Assembly (NCBI GenBank): GCA_043228905.1
Contig: JBHGNT010000005.1
Coordinates: forward strand, 7,874,001 to 7,938,000
Direction: 5' to 3'
Length of the DNA: 64,000 nucleotides
Source: Azolla caroliniana
Taxonomy: Eukaryota; Polypodiophyta
This document shows, in pieces, positions 61,438 to 64,000 of the stretch (position 1 is its first letter; every line of letters starts with the position of its first letter). The translations under genes and the position numbers were made by a program. The notes under the pieces are model-generated. The model worked only from the letters and a program-made list of their open reading frames with translations, was not told where the DNA came from and made no database searches.

Positions 61438-63029
61438 TTAAGGAGCTTTGGAGCTTTGGCGCCTTCTCTGTCGAATCTCTGCACCACCGAAGTTGCTGGT
61501 GCAGAAGAAGACTCTGAATCTCCCTCTCGAAACCGGACTGACTCTACACACGCACAAAACAAAACAAAAAATTGCCAACAGAAACAAAATTGCATCCTAT
61601 GTTTTTCTTCTATACTTGCCCCTGCCTTTCGCTTTTTGCTTTTTTGCTTTCCTGCTTTTCTGTTCCCCCTTCTTCTACTTTGCGTTTGCGTTAGCGTTTG
61701 CGTTTGCTTTCTTTTTCCTCTTCTACTTGTGCTTCTAGGGACTTCCAGCTGTGTTGGTGCATCTTGTCCGTGGTACTAGGCGCCCGCCCACCCTCCGGGA
61801 AAGTGCCAATTCCCTGAAGCCACCTGCTTGTACCTCCCACATCATAATGCATGCTCCGATAACGATCCGAGGAACTCTTCGACTCACGAGCGTGATGATG
61901 CCAAAGACCACCGATAAGCAATGTTAGGATAATGGTATCAAAATTTCAATCCATTCCATCAATGTCGTCGTAGTGGTAGCAATCCCAATTCATTATCCTG
62001 CCTAGAAGTGTAGCCCATGTATCTATTGCCAACTTATTCCACCATAGTACAATGTTACACAAGTTGGGTTGCAACTTGCAACTTGCCACTTATAATGATC
62101 ACCAATTTATTGTTCATTTGCTTTAGTTGCTACTTTTGCTTCCAGTTTTGATTTTGGGTTTGGGTTTGCTTTTGCTTTTAAACTTCTAGTAATTATTGAG
62201 AAAGCAACAATTCATTTTTCCGTGTTGAAATCCTAGCTTTTGGAAGTGGCTTCTTGTCACCTCTTTAAAAGAGTTAAGAGTATCCTTGAGGTGCTCGCTT
62301 AGGGAGACAAATTGTCGACCTCTGTTTGGTACACTAGCTTGTTTTGTGTTGCACACATTATTATTATGCGAAAACATTTGACCATGTAATGTAAATCCAT
62401 ACCTACTCACATCTAAATGTCCTTAAATTGAGTTGCAAATGGTTTCAAAATTCAGCCTTGAATAATGTTGCAATGAAGCCCTTCTATGTGGTATCAAGGC
62501 TTCTGTTTAGGTTATAGACCTACTAGACCAATACCTCTCAAGAAAGTCTCCTAGTTAGTTGGTTTAGAACCTCCAAAACACAAACATAGATGTATGTCTT
62601 AAATATCTAAAGATCCATTTTATGACATCCTAATGGGACGTACCAGGATTGAAAAAGACAACTACTTCACAACACTAATGGCATGGGCAATATCTTGGTC
62701 ATGCACTAATTATAGCATACATTTAGGACCCAACTGGCTCAAAGAGTAAGGAATTGAAGGCATCCCTTATTTTTCTTGCTCGATACGTGGACACTTTTCC
62801 TAAAGAAAATATACTTCCATTAGTTTTTAGAAAAGTCATAAAAACTACAACATACAAAATTTTCCCCAACTCATCTTTATAAGATGATGGTTGAGGAGAC
62901 AAAACTTTGAACTCCAAAATAGAGAAAAATAGACAACTAATCTAAAAATTATTCTATAAACAGCTTCCAAGCTATTCCATATTGCTACCACAAGCTTCCA
63001 AGGTAGAGAACAATGTATTACATGCCTCT
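61438..63029. other. MORC upstream region and intergenic DNA
   Basis: Contains a pyrimidine-rich stretch with gcgtttgcgttagcgtttgc near 61681-61705, within about 270 bp of the MORC ATG, and otherwise AT-rich sequence. No additional gene is recognised. Confidence 0.55.
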
Positions 63030-64000
63030 ACATCTCAGTTTTGAAGTCGATCATACATTCTATGCTTCTTCAAGACAATCTGAACACATGCTTTACCACG
63101 TTCCAATGCGATCGACTAGGATTTTGCATGAATCAGCTGACAACTCCGACGATGTGAGCAATGTCAGGTCGTGTAGCGAACATTGTGTACATCAAGGAGC
63201 AAACTATTGGTGCATACGGTGGCAACTTCATAGTTTCCCCCTTCAAATCGGATGTCGAGCAGTCTCGCTAAGACAACCAAGTGCCAATGGGGAGTGGGGT
63301 CGACGCAAAATTAGCTGATTGCATGTTGAAGCGTTCTAAGACACGTCAAATGTAGTAAGATTGAGGCAAAAACAATTGTCTTCGATTTCGATTACGACTG
63401 ATCTTCATGCCGAGAATGTGTCTTGCTGGACCAAGGTCCTTTGTGGCAAAATTCAACCGTAGTTGTCGAACAAGTTTGGTGAGCTCTTTGGCATGCCGAC
63501 CGGAGAGTAGCATGTCTTCCACGTAGATGATGAGGAAGATGGGGAACCCATCTCAAGTTGTTTTCATGAAGAGGCAGTGGTTCTCATCATCGCTCTTGGA
63601 GAAGCCGATTGATTGGATGAAGTCATCGAACTTCTTATACCAGTGTCTCAATGCATGTTTTAGGCCGTAAAGACTCTTCTTGAGTCGGCAAACTAGATGT
63701 TCTTGACCGGATACCACAAAGCATTTCGACTGCTCCATATAAATTTCCTCCTCTAGGTCGCCATGGAGGAATGTCATTTTTACATCTAGCTGAGTTAGCT
63801 CCAAATCTTCTGCTGCCACTGCGCCGAGCATATAGCAGAGGGTTGTCATTTTCACAACTGGTCAAAAGATTTTGTCGAAATCAATGCCATATTCTTGTCG
63901 AAACCCTTTCACTACTAATCTAGCCTTGAATTTAGGGGTGGCCGAATTAGATTTTGTAGACCCACTTGCATGGAAGAGCGCATCGATTTTTTGATAATTC
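63030..64000 (-). pseudogene. Copia RT/RNase H fragment, runs past the right edge
   Basis: On the minus strand: KFKARLVVKGFRQEYGIDFD, stop, PVVKMTT, ELTQLDVKMTFLHGDLEEEI, LKKSLYGLKHALRHWYKKFD, stop, then YVEDMLL where YVDDMLL is expected, ATKDLGPARHILGMKISRNR, and the RNase H entry TMFATRPDIAHVVGVVS. Stops and the Asp to Glu change in the catalytic YVDD box show it is dead. It represents the very domains missing from the copia element at 52.7-56.6 kb, but lies in opposite orientation. Confidence 0.85.

Overview
This is nuclear DNA of a land plant. Genes carry short GT-AG introns and belong to plant-specific families: a PLS-class PPR protein, a cytosolic alkaline/neutral invertase, a GRF-interacting factor, OPR3-like oxophytodienoate reductases, a NHL/LEA-2 protein and a plant MAPKKK. 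They sit in AT-rich intergenic DNA full of microsatellites and of Ty1/copia and Ty3/gypsy relics. The species cannot be fixed by eye. The GIF protein, the fern-like PPR style and the retroelement flavour lean toward a fern, lycophyte or other non-crop lineage, but this is only an impression.

Layout. 0-1.6 kb: MAPKKK17/18-like kinase, cut by the left edge. 1.6-9.2 kb: gene-free, with three families of local tandem repeats. 9.2-10.1 kb: LEA-2/NHL membrane protein (+). 11.5-13.6 kb: intronless PPR protein (-). 15.1-17.6 kb: four-exon invertase (-). 19.3-23.8 kb: four-exon GIF/SSXT co-activator (-). Only 400 bp upstream of its start codon lies a 0.53-kb near-perfect inverted repeat. 27.4 kb: a MULE-like MITE. 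29.6-31.8 kb: OPR copy A (+). 32.5-44.4 kb: a nest of broken LTR retroelements. 45-48 kb: a ~0.83-kb direct duplication and a LINE-like scrap. 48.0-49.7 kb: OPR copy B (-), facing copy A. 51.0-51.56 kb: three 188-bp tandem repeats. 52.7-56.6 kb: a structurally complete copia element with TSD, PBS, PPT and both LTRs but no reverse transcriptase or RNase H. 58.7-61.4 kb: an almost intronless MORC ATPase (-). 63.0-64.0 kb: a degraded copia RT/RNase H running off the right edge.

The host genes do not form a pathway. Two themes link them. The OPR pair is a tail-to-tail inverted duplication with different exon structures, unusual C-termini, and retroelements filling the space between. The other is the contact between genes and repeats: a long hairpin in the GIF upstream region and a minisatellite in GIF intron 1. 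The observations most worth following are the GIF-upstream hairpin (candidate young small-RNA locus), the RT-less copia element, the intronless MORC gene, the OPR pair, and tRNA-like A/B-box modules inside LTR-like regions. No clearly undescribed gene system is visible. Exon boundaries were derived by hand from splice consensus and family similarity.
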